Notes: generated by a model from the letters alone, not told the origin. Positions 1 to 8,030 are shown, counted from the first letter of the stretch. The stretch: 64,000 nt of DNA from Natrinema saccharevitans (GCF_001953745.1 NZ_LWLN01000001.1:992001-1056000), one strand, 5' to 3'. Numbers and translations: made by a program.

Positions 1-272
1 ATGCGATCGCGGACGTCCCGCAGCGCCCGGCCGCTGACGACCGCCGTCGTCACGGCCGGATGGGCGGCGAGCCTCGCGACGGCACGGCGGTTGTCTTCGG
101 TCGGTCGGGCCGCGTCGGGCACCTCGACGATCGGCGCGAGCGTCCCGTCGAAATCGAGACAGACCAGCAATCGTTCGGCGTTCGCGAGCGTCTCTCGGAC
201 GGCCGGCAGTCGCTCCTCGAGCGGCCGGGGCGGGGACTCGGCAGCGGCGGTTCCGGACTCGGGGCCGTCCAT
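1..272 (-). CDS. otsB: Trehalose-6-phosphate phosphatase, N-terminal part (cut by window edge)
   Basis: Removes phosphate from trehalose-6-phosphate to give trehalose, a compatible solute. Only about the first 90 codons lie in the window; the rest runs off the left edge. The visible part has HAD-superfamily motif I, LDFDGTLAP (about residues 38-46), followed by VSGRAL typical of the family. The start ATG at 272 lies 3 nt beyond the otsA stop on the same strand, so the two genes form an operon and are probably translationally linked. The call rests on the HAD motif and on the otsA neighbour. Confidence 0.85.
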   Translation of the reverse strand, partial: MDGPESGTAAAESPPRPLEERLPAVRETLANAERLLVCLDFDGTLAPIVEVPDAARPTEDNRRAVARLAAHPAVTTAVVSGRALRDVRDR

Positions 273-275
273 TCG

Positions 276-1964
276 CTACACCGGCGGCGTGGGTTCCCGC
301 GAATCGGAGTCGGTGTCCGAGTCCGCATCGGTCCGGTTCGGATCGCCGTGGAGCCGTCGGAACCAGTCGAACTGCGTGGCCATCCACGACTCGAGGTCGC
401 CGGCGAACACGCGCTGGCGCAGCGTGTTCATTCGCCGCCGACGCTCGTAGCCCGGCATCGAGAGCGCCGCCTCGAGTTGGGCGGCGAACTCCTCGGTGTC
501 GGTCGGGTCGATCGTCAGGGCGTGGGAGCCGAGCCGGTCGTGTGCGCCGGTCCGGTCGCTCAACACCAGCGCGTCGTCGCCGTCGACGCTGGCCGCGACG
601 TACTCCTGTGCGACCAGGTTCATCCCGTCGACCAGCGGGCTGACGACCATCGCGTCCGCGCGCCGATAGAGCCCACAGATGTCGTCGGTCGAGAGGTAGT
701 CTTCGGTGTAGGCGATCGGCCGCCAGTCGGCCGTCTCGAAGCGACGGTTGATCCGCTGGGCCTCGCTGCGGACGAGGTCGCCGTGGCGCTGATAGGTCTC
801 GATGTCGGTCCGCGAGGGGGTCGCCTTCTGGAGGAAGGTAAACTCGCCGCGCCAGCCGGGATTTCGCTCGAAGAACCGCTCGATGGCCGCCAGCCGTTCG
901 GGAATCCCCTTGGTGTAGTCGAGCCGGTCGAGGCCCAGCCCGAGCGTCGCGTCGGGCGCGATATCGTACTCCTCGAGCAGTTCGGCGAGGCGGTCGGCGT
1001 CGACCGAGCGCGCGTCGCGATCGTAGGCCTCGGCGTCGACCCCCATCGGCGTCGCGACGACGCGGGTCCGTCCCCCATCGTATCGTACGGTCCGACGGTC
1101 GTGGTCGACCGCCGCGGCCGGCAAGAACCGGTCGACGCACTCGAGGAACCGATCCGCGTACTGCTCGAGGTGAAAGCCCAGCAGGTCGTTGCCGAGCAGT
1201 CCCTCGAGGACGCGGCCGCCGGCGGGACACTGCCGAAACGTCGGCGGCGACGGCCACGGGATGTGCCAGAAGTGGGCGACGGTCGCACCGGCCGGCACGG
1301 ACTCCCGGATCATCCGCGGTGCGAGCGCGAGGTGGTAGTCCTGCAGCCAGATCACGGAGTCGGCCGTCGCGTGGTCGGCGACCGCGTCGGCGAACCGCTC
1401 GTTGACCGTCCGGTACCACTCGAAGTCGTTCGATCGGTCCTCGATCAGGTCGGGAAAGCCGTGACAGAGCGGCCAGAGGACGCGATTGCTGAAGCCGTAG
1501 TAGTAGGAGTCGACGGCCTCCTCCGAGAGGTCGAGCCGGCGGAGGGTGTAGGCCTCCTCACCGGGCGGGACGGCGACGCAGTTTCGTTCGTCGGTCACGT
1601 CGAAGTCCGCCTCGCCGTCGCCCCAGGCGATCCACGTCCCGTCGGTCCGCTTGACGACTGGATCGAGCCCGGCGGTCAGCCCGCCGGTCGGCTCGTCGAC
1701 CGTGATCGACCGGCCCCCCGCAGCCGCGCTCTGACGAGTACCGCCGTCGGTCCCGGTCGGCGGTTCCGCGCCGTCGCTTGCGGACTCGGTGTCGGACGCG
1801 GCCGCGTACTCGTGACGATACGGTTGCCGGTTCGAGACGACGATCAGCGAACCGGGACAGTTCGGCCCGTCGGTCGCGGACTCGTCGTCCGTTCGTCCCC
1901 GCCCGCCGGCCCGGCGCTGTCGATTCCGTACAGCCGTCGACGACAACCGCTCGGTAACTCGCAT
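276..1964 (-). CDS. otsA: Trehalose-6-phosphate synthase (GT20)
   Basis: Joins glucose from a nucleotide sugar to glucose-6-phosphate, the first step of trehalose synthesis. Family signatures are clear: VVSNRQPY near the N terminus, YYYGFSNRVLWPLCHG, QDYHLALAPRMIRE, WHIPWPSP, the phosphate-binding GLDRLDYTKGIPERL, and PLVDGMNLVAQEY near the C terminus. About 40 acidic, low-complexity residues separate the NRQPY motif from the GGL loop that usually follows closely; this is a halophile-style insertion. The frame is open to 2012, but the ATG at 1964 is preferred because the extra residues look non-conserved. A Ser/Asp-rich tail follows the catalytic domain. First gene of the otsAB operon. Confidence 0.93.
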   Translation of the reverse strand: MRVTERLSSTAVRNRQRRAGGRGRTDDESATDGPNCPGSLIVVSNRQPYRHEYAAASDTESASDGAEPPTGTDGGTRQSAAAGGRSITVDEPTGGLTAGLDPVVKRTDGTWIAWGDGEADFDVTDERNCVAVPPGEEAYTLRRLDLSEEAVDSYYYGFSNRVLWPLCHGFPDLIEDRSNDFEWYRTVNERFADAVADHATADSVIWLQDYHLALAPRMIRESVPAGATVAHFWHIPWPSPPTFRQCPAGGRVLEGLLGNDLLGFHLEQYADRFLECVDRFLPAAAVDHDRRTVRYDGGRTRVVATPMGVDAEAYDRDARSVDADRLAELLEEYDIAPDATLGLGLDRLDYTKGIPERLAAIERFFERNPGWRGEFTFLQKATPSRTDIETYQRHGDLVRSEAQRINRRFETADWRPIAYTEDYLSTDDICGLYRRADAMVVSPLVDGMNLVAQEYVAASVDGDDALVLSDRTGAHDRLGSHALTIDPTDTEEFAAQLEAALSMPGYERRRRMNTLRQRVFAGDLESWMATQFDWFRRLHGDPNRTDADSDTDSDSREPTPPV

Positions 1965-2441
1965 TCGCTGTAATCCCACAGCGCCCCGACGGGTTGCTTC
2001 GCGGCCTGCCATCGCTGGGGGGTTAATACGTTCCCGACGGCGTTCGCCCTCGAGTGACCGTCCATTCGTGGCGACGGTCCCGTCGGGAAACTATCGCGTT
2101 CGGAGCTGGCTCGAGTCGTCGGAATCAGGAAACGACTGGCGGTGGCGTGCGCTGTCGGCCGGACGAGTGCCAACGAGGACGGCCGACGACACCGCGCGAG
2201 GGATGAGCGAGCGGTGCGAGGCCGACCGGAGGGAGGTCTCGAAAGCGAACGGTGACCAACGGGAACCGTGAGCAGCGAGCGAATCGGCTGGGGAGGGCGT
2301 GGTCACTCCGTGTTGCTACGATAGCAGGACGGTCGATATCATTGAGCCGCTGTTCACGTCGGGAGCCGCTTTCACACCCGACTGACCAAACGTTGACCGA
2401 CTAACCAAACGTTGATTCACCGCCCGAGCGAACACCCGTTC
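1965..2441. other. Intergenic region between otsA and the M24 peptidase gene
   Basis: Divergent intergenic region that must hold promoters for both otsA (leftward) and the peptidase gene (rightward). Short open frames here have no recognisable protein features. The only clear structure is a pair of 18-bp direct repeats at 2379-2415. Confidence 0.6.
2379..2415 (+). promoter_or_regulatory. Paired 18-bp direct repeats, possible operator
   Basis: Two copies of CGACTRACCAAACGTTGA lie at 2379-2396 and 2398-2415 with a single mismatch. Their start-to-start spacing of 19 bp is close to two helical turns. They end 26 bp before the peptidase ATG. This is a plausible regulator-binding pair for the peptidase promoter; the regulator is unknown. 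Confidence 0.45.
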
Positions 2442-3632
2442 ATGGAACCACCGTTCGAGCGCCGCATCGCGGCCTGCAAGCGCCGGCTCGCGGCAGACGG
2501 AGCCGACCTCGCGGTCTGTTTCCCGAGCCCGAATCTGACCTACCTGACCGGCTTCGAGGAGTCGCCCTCGGAGCGGCACCTACTGTTGTTCGTCCCTCAG
2601 GACGGCGACCCCGCGATCGTCGCTCCGGCGATGTACGAGGCGCAACTGTCCGAGCTTCCGATTCCGGACCTCGAACGCCGGTTCTGGACCGACGCGGACG
2701 ACCCGCTCGAGGCCGTCGCGGCGGTCCTCGAGGACTACTCGCTCGAGCGGGATCAGGGCGGTTCGTCGACGGCGGATCGGGAGCCGCCGACGGTCCTCGT
2801 CGACGACCGCATGTGGGCGACGTTCACGCAGGACCTGCGGGAGCTGTGTCCCGACGCCGCGTTCGGACTCGCGGGGGCCGTCTTCGAGCCGCTCCGGATC
2901 CGGAAAGACGACGTCGAACTCGAGACACTGCGGCGGGCCGGGGCGATCGCCGACCGGGTCGCGCTCGAGATCCGGGAACGGGGCACCGACCTGATCGGAA
3001 CGACGGAGGCGGAACTGGCGAGCGAGATCGACCGCCTGCTCGCCGCCGAAGGCGGCGACGAACCGGCGTTCGAAACCATCGTCGCCGCGGGGCCGAACGG
3101 CGCGCGGCCGCACCACCACAGCGGCTCGCGGGAGATTAGGGCCGGCGACCCCGTCGTCTTGGACTTCGGGGCCTTCCTCGCGGCCGACCTCGAGGGAAGT
3201 GCGGCGACTGCTGTGGGGCGGTATCCGGGCGATCAAACGCGGACGATCGTGGTCGGCGACGAGCCGCCCGCGGCGTACGAGCGCGTCCACGAGACCGTCA
3301 GGGAGGCACAGGCGGCCGCCGTCGAGGCGGTCGAACCGGGCGTGACCGCGGGAGCGATCGACCGCGCCGCACGAGGAGTCATCGAGGACGCCGGCTACGG
3401 CGACGCCTTCGTCCACCGGACCGGCCACGGCGTCGGCCTCGAGGTCCACGAACCGCCCTACGTCGCCGCGGGCAACGACCGCGAACTCGAGCCCGGCATG
3501 GTCTTCAGCGTCGAACCGGGGATCTACCTCGAGGGGCGGTTCGGCGTGCGGATCGAGGACCTCGTCGTCGTGACCGAGGACGGGGCCGAACGGCTGAACG
3601 ACACGCCGCGGGGCTGGGAGACCGGTCAGTGA
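2442..3632 (+). CDS. M24-family Xaa-Pro aminopeptidase-like metallopeptidase
   Basis: Cytoplasmic pita-bread-fold peptidase, probably releasing N-terminal residues next to proline. An N-terminal creatinase-like domain (about 1-150) precedes the catalytic domain. The five expected metal ligands are visible: Asp241 (VVLDFGAF), Asp264 (GDQTRT), His329 (HRTGHGVG), Glu358 (SVEPGIY) and Glu372 (VRIEDL). The first two Asp ligands are 23 residues apart rather than the usual 10 or so, so a short insertion lies in that loop, and the common DMTRT reads DQTRT. The frame is open upstream to a TTG at 2412, but the ATG at 2442 gives the normal family start. Confidence 0.88.
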   Translation: MEPPFERRIAACKRRLAADGADLAVCFPSPNLTYLTGFEESPSERHLLLFVPQDGDPAIVAPAMYEAQLSELPIPDLERRFWTDADDPLEAVAAVLEDYSLERDQGGSSTADREPPTVLVDDRMWATFTQDLRELCPDAAFGLAGAVFEPLRIRKDDVELETLRRAGAIADRVALEIRERGTDLIGTTEAELASEIDRLLAAEGGDEPAFETIVAAGPNGARPHHHSGSREIRAGDPVVLDFGAFLAADLEGSAATAVGRYPGDQTRTIVVGDEPPAAYERVHETVREAQAAAVEAVEPGVTAGAIDRAARGVIEDAGYGDAFVHRTGHGVGLEVHEPPYVAAGNDRELEPGMVFSVEPGIYLEGRFGVRIEDLVVVTEDGAERLNDTPRGWETGQ

Positions 3633-3707
3633 CGGGTCGTCGGCGAACCGAGTGGGGACGGGACCGGATTCGGGTCGAACGGTGACGAGGCGGACGAACG
3701 GGACGGG

Positions 3708-3728
3708 ACACCGAATTTCCGGTGAAAT
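3708..3728 (-). repeat. Origin recognition box (ORB) beyond the orc1 3' end
   Basis: On the minus strand this reads ATTTCACCGGAAATTCGGTG plus a final T. It matches the ORB core CACCGGAAACnCGGTG of the neighbouring origin except near the centre. It lies about 130 bp beyond the orc1 stop codon, so ORBs flank both ends of the gene. Confidence 0.7.
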
Positions 3729-3772
3729 GTCGACGGTAGGGGACTCCCGCTGACGGTTTGACAGGTCGCTAC

Positions 3773-3793
3773 GTGTCGGTCGCTGACCGACAC
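3773..3793. terminator. Inverted repeat between convergent genes
   Basis: Perfect 9-bp arms, GTGTCGGTC and GACCGACAC, are separated by 3 nt. It sits between the convergent peptidase and orc1 genes. It could be a transcript-end hairpin or a protein-binding palindrome; there is no strong T tract. Confidence 0.4.
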
Positions 3794-3856
3794 ATACCGG
3801 TCTCGCGAGTCCGTCACCTGTTCGTGCCGTGCCCGTTCGCGCTGTGCCCACTCGCG

Positions 3857-5062
3857 TTAGGTTTCGTCGGTTTCGACGAGGACCGTTCGGACGACCTCCG
3901 GGTCCTCGAGCAGTTGGTGTTCGGTGTAGCTACCTTCGGCGCTGCCGCCGCTGCGGCGGGTCTGCTCGAGGATGTCGAGGAAAGCGTGTTCCTTCAGGAG
4001 ATCGCGGACGCGGCGCAGGGAGAGGGGGTCGGAGCCCTCTTGGCGACAGATCTCCTCGTAGACGTCGTAGATCCGCGTCGTCCGGAACCCGTCCTCGTCG
4101 GGCGTGTTGAGCGAGAGGACCGCGAGGGCCTGTAACACGTAGCGGGAGTGAGGCGTCGAGCCGCGGATGAGTTCTCGGAACCGGTCGGTCTCGGCCCGCT
4201 CGCGGGCCTGGACGACGTACTCCTCGCGGACCGTCTCGTGGCCCTCCGACTGGGCGATCTCGCCGGCGTAGCGCAGGATGTCGATCGCCTTGCGCGCGTC
4301 GCCGTGTTCCCGGGCGGCCAGTGCGGCGGCTCGCGGGATGACGGAGGGCTCGAGAACGCCGTCCTTGAACGCGTCGCTGCGGGCCTCCATGATGTCCCGG
4401 AGCTGGGTCGCGTCGTAGGGCGGGAAGACGAACTCCCGTTCACAGAGGCTGGACTTGACCCGCTCGTCGAGCCGATCTTTGTACTTGATCTTGTTACTGA
4501 TCCCGATGACGCCGATCTTGCACGACTCGAGTTTGCCGGCCTCGCCCGCGCGCGAGAGTTGCATGAGTATGTCGTCGTCGTCGAGCTTGTCCACTTCGTC
4601 GAGGATAACCAGAGCGACGTCGTACTGGGCGTCCAGCACCGTCCAGAGGCGCTTGTAGTAGGTCGAGGTACTCAGGCCTTTGTCCGGAATTCTGACGTCG
4701 GTAATCGTCGGCTCGTTCAACGTGTGCGCGATCGTCTGAACTGCCTGGGTCTCCGTGTTGTCCTGTGCGCAGTCGACGTAGGCGAACGCCGACGTGATTC
4801 CCTCGTCCTCTGCCACTCGAACGAGCCGTTCGGAGATATACTTCGCACAGAGGGACTTACCCGTCCCCGTCTTCCCGTAGATGAGGAGGTTGCTCGGACT
4901 CTGGCCGAAGATCGCCGGATTGACCGCGTTCGCGAGTTCGGCGATCTCGTCGTCCCGGCCGACGATCCGCCCTTCCTCGGGCAGGTGGTTGATCTCGAGT
5001 AGCTCCTTGTTCTCGAAGATCGGGTCGTCGCGAGTGAACAGGTCGTCGCCGGAACTCGACAT
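3857..5062 (-). CDS. orc1: Orc1/Cdc6 replication initiator
   Basis: AAA+ origin-binding protein that recognises ORB elements and helps load the MCM helicase. The Walker A motif GKTGTGKS is at residues 63-70, Walker B VILDEVDK at 152-159 and a sensor-like GISN at 187-190. The C-terminal quarter should be the winged helix that contacts ORB DNA. At 401 residues the length is normal. An ORB lies 6 nt upstream of the start codon, and the main ORB cluster follows within 1.2 kb, so this initiator almost certainly acts on the adjacent origin. Binding at the start-proximal ORB would be expected to repress its own transcription (inference). Confidence 0.95.
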   Translation of the reverse strand: MSSSGDDLFTRDDPIFENKELLEINHLPEEGRIVGRDDEIAELANAVNPAIFGQSPSNLLIYGKTGTGKSLCAKYISERLVRVAEDEGITSAFAYVDCAQDNTETQAVQTIAHTLNEPTITDVRIPDKGLSTSTYYKRLWTVLDAQYDVALVILDEVDKLDDDDILMQLSRAGEAGKLESCKIGVIGISNKIKYKDRLDERVKSSLCEREFVFPPYDATQLRDIMEARSDAFKDGVLEPSVIPRAAALAAREHGDARKAIDILRYAGEIAQSEGHETVREEYVVQARERAETDRFRELIRGSTPHSRYVLQALAVLSLNTPDEDGFRTTRIYDVYEEICRQEGSDPLSLRRVRDLLKEHAFLDILEQTRRSGGSAEGSYTEHQLLEDPEVVRTVLVETDET

Positions 5063-5068
5063 AGTCGG

Positions 5069-5089
5069 ACACCGGGTTTCCGGTGAAAT
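5069..5089 (-). promoter_or_regulatory. ORB abutting the orc1 start codon
   Basis: The ORB core CACCGGAAACCCGGTG lies on the minus strand with only 6 nt between its edge and the orc1 ATG. A bound initiator here would cover the promoter or initiation region, suggesting autoregulation. Confidence 0.8.
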
Positions 5090-5249
5090 AGCCCTTCCGT
5101 TCCGTACCGACGAGACGAGAGTCGGTCGTACGGATCGTGTTCGGCGTCGAGAGGTCAGTTACGGCCCGAACTGGCGGCCCGATTGTTCCGTCCTCGCCCG
5201 GAAACTCGAGGCCGGGACCTCGGTTGCGATCGCTGATCGGTCGCGGACA

Positions 5250-5270
5250 CACACCGTGTTTCCGGTGAAA
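5250..5270 (-). repeat. ORB element
   Basis: Full match to the ORB core CACCGGAAACACGGTG on the minus strand. It forms a divergent pair with the plus-strand ORB at 5313. Confidence 0.88.
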
Positions 5271-5312
5271 CGGGATAAGTGTGGGGTGGGGCGGAGTCGA
5301 AGTCGGGGTTCG

Positions 5313-5333
5313 TTTCACCGGAAACCAGGTGTG
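5313..5333 (+). repeat. ORB element
   Basis: Reads TTTCACCGGAAACCAGGTGT and is followed by GGGA, resembling the G-rich extension of halophile ORBs. It differs from the others at the central C. Confidence 0.85.
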
Positions 5334-5464
5334 GGACGGCTCGAAATACGGCCGCTCAGGACGGACGAGCCAGCTCGAGTCGAGACGAACGATCGGTTCA
5401 TCCCTTGCAAGCGCCGCTGGCACAACCCACTGATTCGACTGCATCCACTCTCGATTCCTCTCGA

Positions 5465-5600
5465 GAATACCTTTCGATTAACCCAATGGGCTATACTCAT
5501 ATCTATCACTTATATGTATCTATAGCAGTAGGGGACAGCAGTCGACTAGTACGGGAACTGCAGTCGACTAATACGGGAACTGTTATGTTCTCTTGGGCAT
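5465..5600. other. AT-rich candidate duplex-unwinding element
   Basis: Locally AT-rich sequence in a GC-rich genome, including CTTATATGTATCTATAG around 5508-5524. It is flanked by ORBs at 5313 and 5750, the expected place for origin melting. Confidence 0.6.
5539..5582 (+). repeat. Perfect tandem duplication of a 22-bp unit, one mismatch
   Basis: Units at 5539-5560 and 5561-5582 are head to tail and differ at one base (GACTAGTACG versus GACTAATACG). The duplication lies at the edge of the AT-rich segment inside the origin and is unlike the ORB sequence. Confidence 0.85.
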
Positions 5601-5749
5601 CCAATCAGTCAATTACCCTCTCTCTGGAGGCTACGGTGGCGTCGGGTCTACCGGGTCGCTGCGAGTCGATCGGTCGCCGTGGGCAAACGATCGGTCCGAG
5701 TCGATTCACCGAGAACGCATCGAAAGCGAAGCACCTGAGCCACGGACAA

Positions 5750-5770
5750 CTTCACCGGAAACACGGTGTG
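5750..5770 (+). repeat. ORB element
   Basis: Core CACCGGAAACACGGTG is intact. The first base of the usual TTT lead is C. Confidence 0.88.
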
Positions 5771-5807
5771 TCTCCCCACACCGCTCTCGAGCGGTGGCCT
5801 CGTCCTG

Positions 5808-5828
5808 TTTCACCGGAAACACGGTGTG
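5808..5828 (+). repeat. ORB element
   Basis: Full TTTCACCGGAAACACGGTGT. It lies 58 bp after the previous plus-strand copy. Confidence 0.9.
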
Positions 5829-6001
5829 ACCGCGCGAGTGGTCGAACTACCGCGCTCATCGAGAGGTGAGTGGTCGAACTCGACCAGGAGTCGGCCGCCA
5901 CGTCGAGACGGTGGTTCTCACGTCACCGAATCGGTGGCAAAACAGCGCGATCCCGGAAAACAGCGCCGCCCCGGAACGCGAATTCGGGAACACCCCCGCT
6001 G

Positions 6002-6021
6002 ATTCACCGGAAACCCGGTGT
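6002..6021 (+). repeat. ORB element
   Basis: ATTCACCGGAAACCCGGTGT; core intact with C at the variable central position. Confidence 0.86.
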
Positions 6022-6180
6022 TCGAACCCGTCGTTTCTGTCGGTTCGGCCCTACGGCTATCGCCGATCCGACCCCACTATGAATCGGACCGGGCCGTGGA
6101 GCCCGTATCGGTGCCGAACCAAGTCATCTCCTCGACGATCATTCCTACCCCTCGCTCCTGTCCACTGGAAACTCGATCCT

Positions 6181-6201
6181 GTCCACCGGAAACCCGGTGT
6201 G
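6181..6201 (+). repeat. ORB element, with a degenerate copy just upstream
   Basis: GTCCACCGGAAACCCGGTGT. A degenerate half copy (TCCACTGGAAACTCG) lies at 6161-6175, suggesting a decayed repeat. Confidence 0.82.
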
Positions 6202-6245
6202 TTTCCACGTGGCCATGCCAAACTGGTCCCGGTCGTCCCGTCGTA

Positions 6246-6266
6246 TTTCACCGGAAACACGGTGTG
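6246..6266 (+). repeat. ORB element (outermost)
   Basis: Full TTTCACCGGAAACACGGTGT followed by GGGA. It marks the distal end of the ORB array. Confidence 0.9.
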
Positions 6267-6534
6267 GGACACGGCCGCTGGAACCGGTAGTCCGCCGCTC
6301 GAGTCCGAACGATAGTAACGGCTGAAACGATTTATACACCGATCTCACGGCCGTCGTGCGATCGGACGTGCAGTGGCGACTATAGCGGGACACGACCCCA
6401 GCTGTTCCGGTTCCAGTTCGTCCGAGGGCTCGGGCCGGAACCGTCCGAGAAAGTAGCCGAGAAACGGGGATTAGACGGGCAAAAAACGGGAGTCCGATGG
6501 GAACCAGTGGGTCGAGCGATCCCGTACGCCCCGT
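6267..6534. other. Gene-free stretch between the origin and the small zinc protein
   Basis: No convincing coding frame. A TATA-like TTTATAC lies at 6331-6337 and could drive a short transcript in either direction, but no RNA can be defined from sequence alone. Confidence 0.4.
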
Positions 6535-6711
6535 TCAATAGTAATAGAGTTCGAATTCGTGGCCGCAGTTCCGACATCGGGTTTCCTTCCCAAGTAACCG
6601 GTTCGAATCGCTCTCCGCGTGGATTCCCGGCCCCGGCGGCACGGACGCGACGACCGTCGCATCGCACGCCGGGCAGCCGATGTCCATATCCGCATTGCCT
6701 GTCAGGGACAT
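6535..6711 (-). CDS. Small zinc-ribbon protein, 58 aa
   Basis: Encodes 58 residues. CPAC at about residues 13-16 and CRNC at about 46-49 form two Cys-x2-Cys knuckles of one zinc ribbon, and the protein ends in HEFELYYY. The spacing and aromatic tail resemble a widespread group of uncharacterised haloarchaeal mini-proteins. The start ATG at 6711 is the only one that includes the first knuckle. It stands alone between oriC and the redox gene group. No function can be assigned; such proteins often bind nucleic acid or act as transcription accessory factors. Confidence 0.8.
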   Translation of the reverse strand: MSLTGNADMDIGCPACDATVVASVPPGPGIHAESDSNRLLGKETRCRNCGHEFELYYY

Positions 6712-6905
6712 GCGTCGGCCGTATTCGGTACTCCCCGATAGTTATCGGAACCGTACGGTACTCTTGCAGTCGGTTTCGAATCGGTTGTCCGTTCGTTTCG
6801 GATCGGTTGTCTCCGCTATGATCGGATTTACTCCGCGACGGCGACGCGTCGACCCGAGACCGACGCGGACGCTAACTTGGCCGACAGGAGAACGGTTCTG
6901 GGCCG

Positions 6906-8030
6906 TCAGACCGTGTACGTTACGTCGTCGAATTCGAAAAACGCCGTTTCGTAGCCGTCGTGACGGGACACCTGTGGCGGGGAATCGACGGACACCGTCA
7001 GTCGGTCTCCGGCCGCGAGATCGTCGACCGCAAGTCCGTAGTGGTGACCGAATTCGCCGTCTAACGTCTCGGTTAATCGTTCCTCCCGACGGACCGAGCC
7101 GTCTCGTTCGAGGGTCGCCGACAGCGACGTCAGCGGGAGGCTAATACCGTGATACGGCGTTCTCAGACAGACCGCTAGGTAGTCGCCACCGTCGGTGAAT
7201 CGGTCGGCGTCAGTCCTAATCGGGGTGATCGCCGCGTCGCCGCTGCGTTCGGTCCCCAGCGACTCGCCGGGGAGGTCGTCGATCGGCGGCCCTTGCCCCA
7301 TCGGTGGCATGCCGCCGCCCCCGTCTCCGGACCCGTTGCCGGCCCCGTCATCGCCGTGGGACATCAGGGGCAAGGCCTCGCGGCTCCCTCGCCGGTCCTC
7401 GTCGATCGTCTCGAACGAGAGGTCGTTGACCGCCGAGCGGCTGTACTCGAAGTCGACCTCGAGGGTCGCGGCCGACTCGAGTCGACCGTCGAACGTGCCG
7501 GTTCGCTCGAGCGAGACGGGACCAGTACGGACGCGGGCGGTGTACTCCCCCTCGCCGGGGAGGCGGATATTATCGCCGTAGTGAAACCCCATCCGCTGGG
7601 AGATCATCGGCCACGGCGACGAGCTGCCGGCGTCGACGGGCGACCCGTCTTGTAACACCTCGATGACCGGATCCACCGGAAGGACGGTGTCCGTCTCCTG
7701 ATCCCAGACGGTCAGCATGAGATGGAGGCTGTCGTCGGCGTCGACCTCGACGAGCTGTTTGCCATCGCTGGTTGCCTCGACGGTCCAGAATCGATGCGGA
7801 AATGTGTACGAGAGCCCGAGAGCGTAATCTCCGTCGCTGTCCATGCCGTACATGCCCATCTCTTCGAGCGACGCCGGCAGGTAGACGGCGTCGGGACGGT
7901 CTTCGACCAGCGGCGGATTCGCCCACGCCGATTCCTCCTCGAAGCCAAGCCCCTCGAGACAGCCGGCGAGACCGGCGGTTCCGACCGCTCCGATCCCGGC
8001 CACGCCGCGGAGGTAACGCCGACGGTTCAT
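6906..8030 (-). CDS. Exported lipoprotein with P19/Tp34-like iron-binding domain
   Basis: 374 residues. The N terminus carries a twin-arginine signal (RRRYLRG) and a lipobox (LAGCLEG), so it is probably Tat-exported and lipid-anchored outside the membrane. The first half contains DGDYALGLSYTFPHRFW, reminiscent of the P19/Tp34 periplasmic iron-binding family, in which Met and His residues bind metal; YLPASLEEMGMYGM just before is Met-rich. The second half has a Gly- and Met-rich linker (about 225-250) and a further beta-rich domain. Neighbouring SCO1-like, TlpA-like and CcdA-like genes support a role in metal handling or respiratory-protein assembly. The ligand (iron or copper) is not established. 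Confidence 0.6.
   Translation of the reverse strand: MNRRRYLRGVAGIGAVGTAGLAGCLEGLGFEEESAWANPPLVEDRPDAVYLPASLEEMGMYGMDSDGDYALGLSYTFPHRFWTVEATSDGKQLVEVDADDSLHLMLTVWDQETDTVLPVDPVIEVLQDGSPVDAGSSSPWPMISQRMGFHYGDNIRLPGEGEYTARVRTGPVSLERTGTFDGRLESAATLEVDFEYSRSAVNDLSFETIDEDRRGSREALPLMSHGDDGAGNGSGDGGGGMPPMGQGPPIDDLPGESLGTERSGDAAITPIRTDADRFTDGGDYLAVCLRTPYHGISLPLTSLSATLERDGSVRREERLTETLDGEFGHHYGLAVDDLAAGDRLTVSVDSPPQVSRHDGYETAFFEFDDVTYTV

Larger units (their letters stand above)
5063..6266. other. oriC: Replication origin (oriC) beside orc1
   Basis: A gene-free stretch of 1.2 kb directly upstream of orc1 containing eight ORB-like elements: minus-strand copies at 5069-5089 and 5250-5270, and plus-strand copies at 5313-5333, 5750-5770, 5808-5828, 6002-6021, 6181-6201 and 6246-6266. 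Orientation inverts between 5270 and 5313. An AT-rich segment at about 5465-5600, a candidate unwinding element, lies inside the array and contains a 22-bp tandem repeat. ORBs beside an orc1/cdc6 gene around an AT-rich element are the established architecture of haloarchaeal origins. Short open frames here are not convincing genes. Confidence 0.93.

Noticed and set aside
60-1973. 637-residue open frame antisense to otsA
   Set aside because: Shadow frame from high GC3; composition is Arg/Val-rich with no recognisable motifs, while otsA has all catalytic signatures.
2580-3851. Long open frame antisense to the M24 peptidase
   Set aside because: Shadow of a GC-rich gene; no domain, not acidic as expected for a haloarchaeal protein.
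5069-6266. CRISPR array from repeated 20-bp elements
   Set aside because: Repeats are in both orientations with irregular spacing, have the ORB core and adjoin orc1; no cas genes.
5279-6393. Several short open frames inside the origin
   Set aside because: They run through ORB repeats, which give recurring artificial peptide motifs; no start signals or family features.
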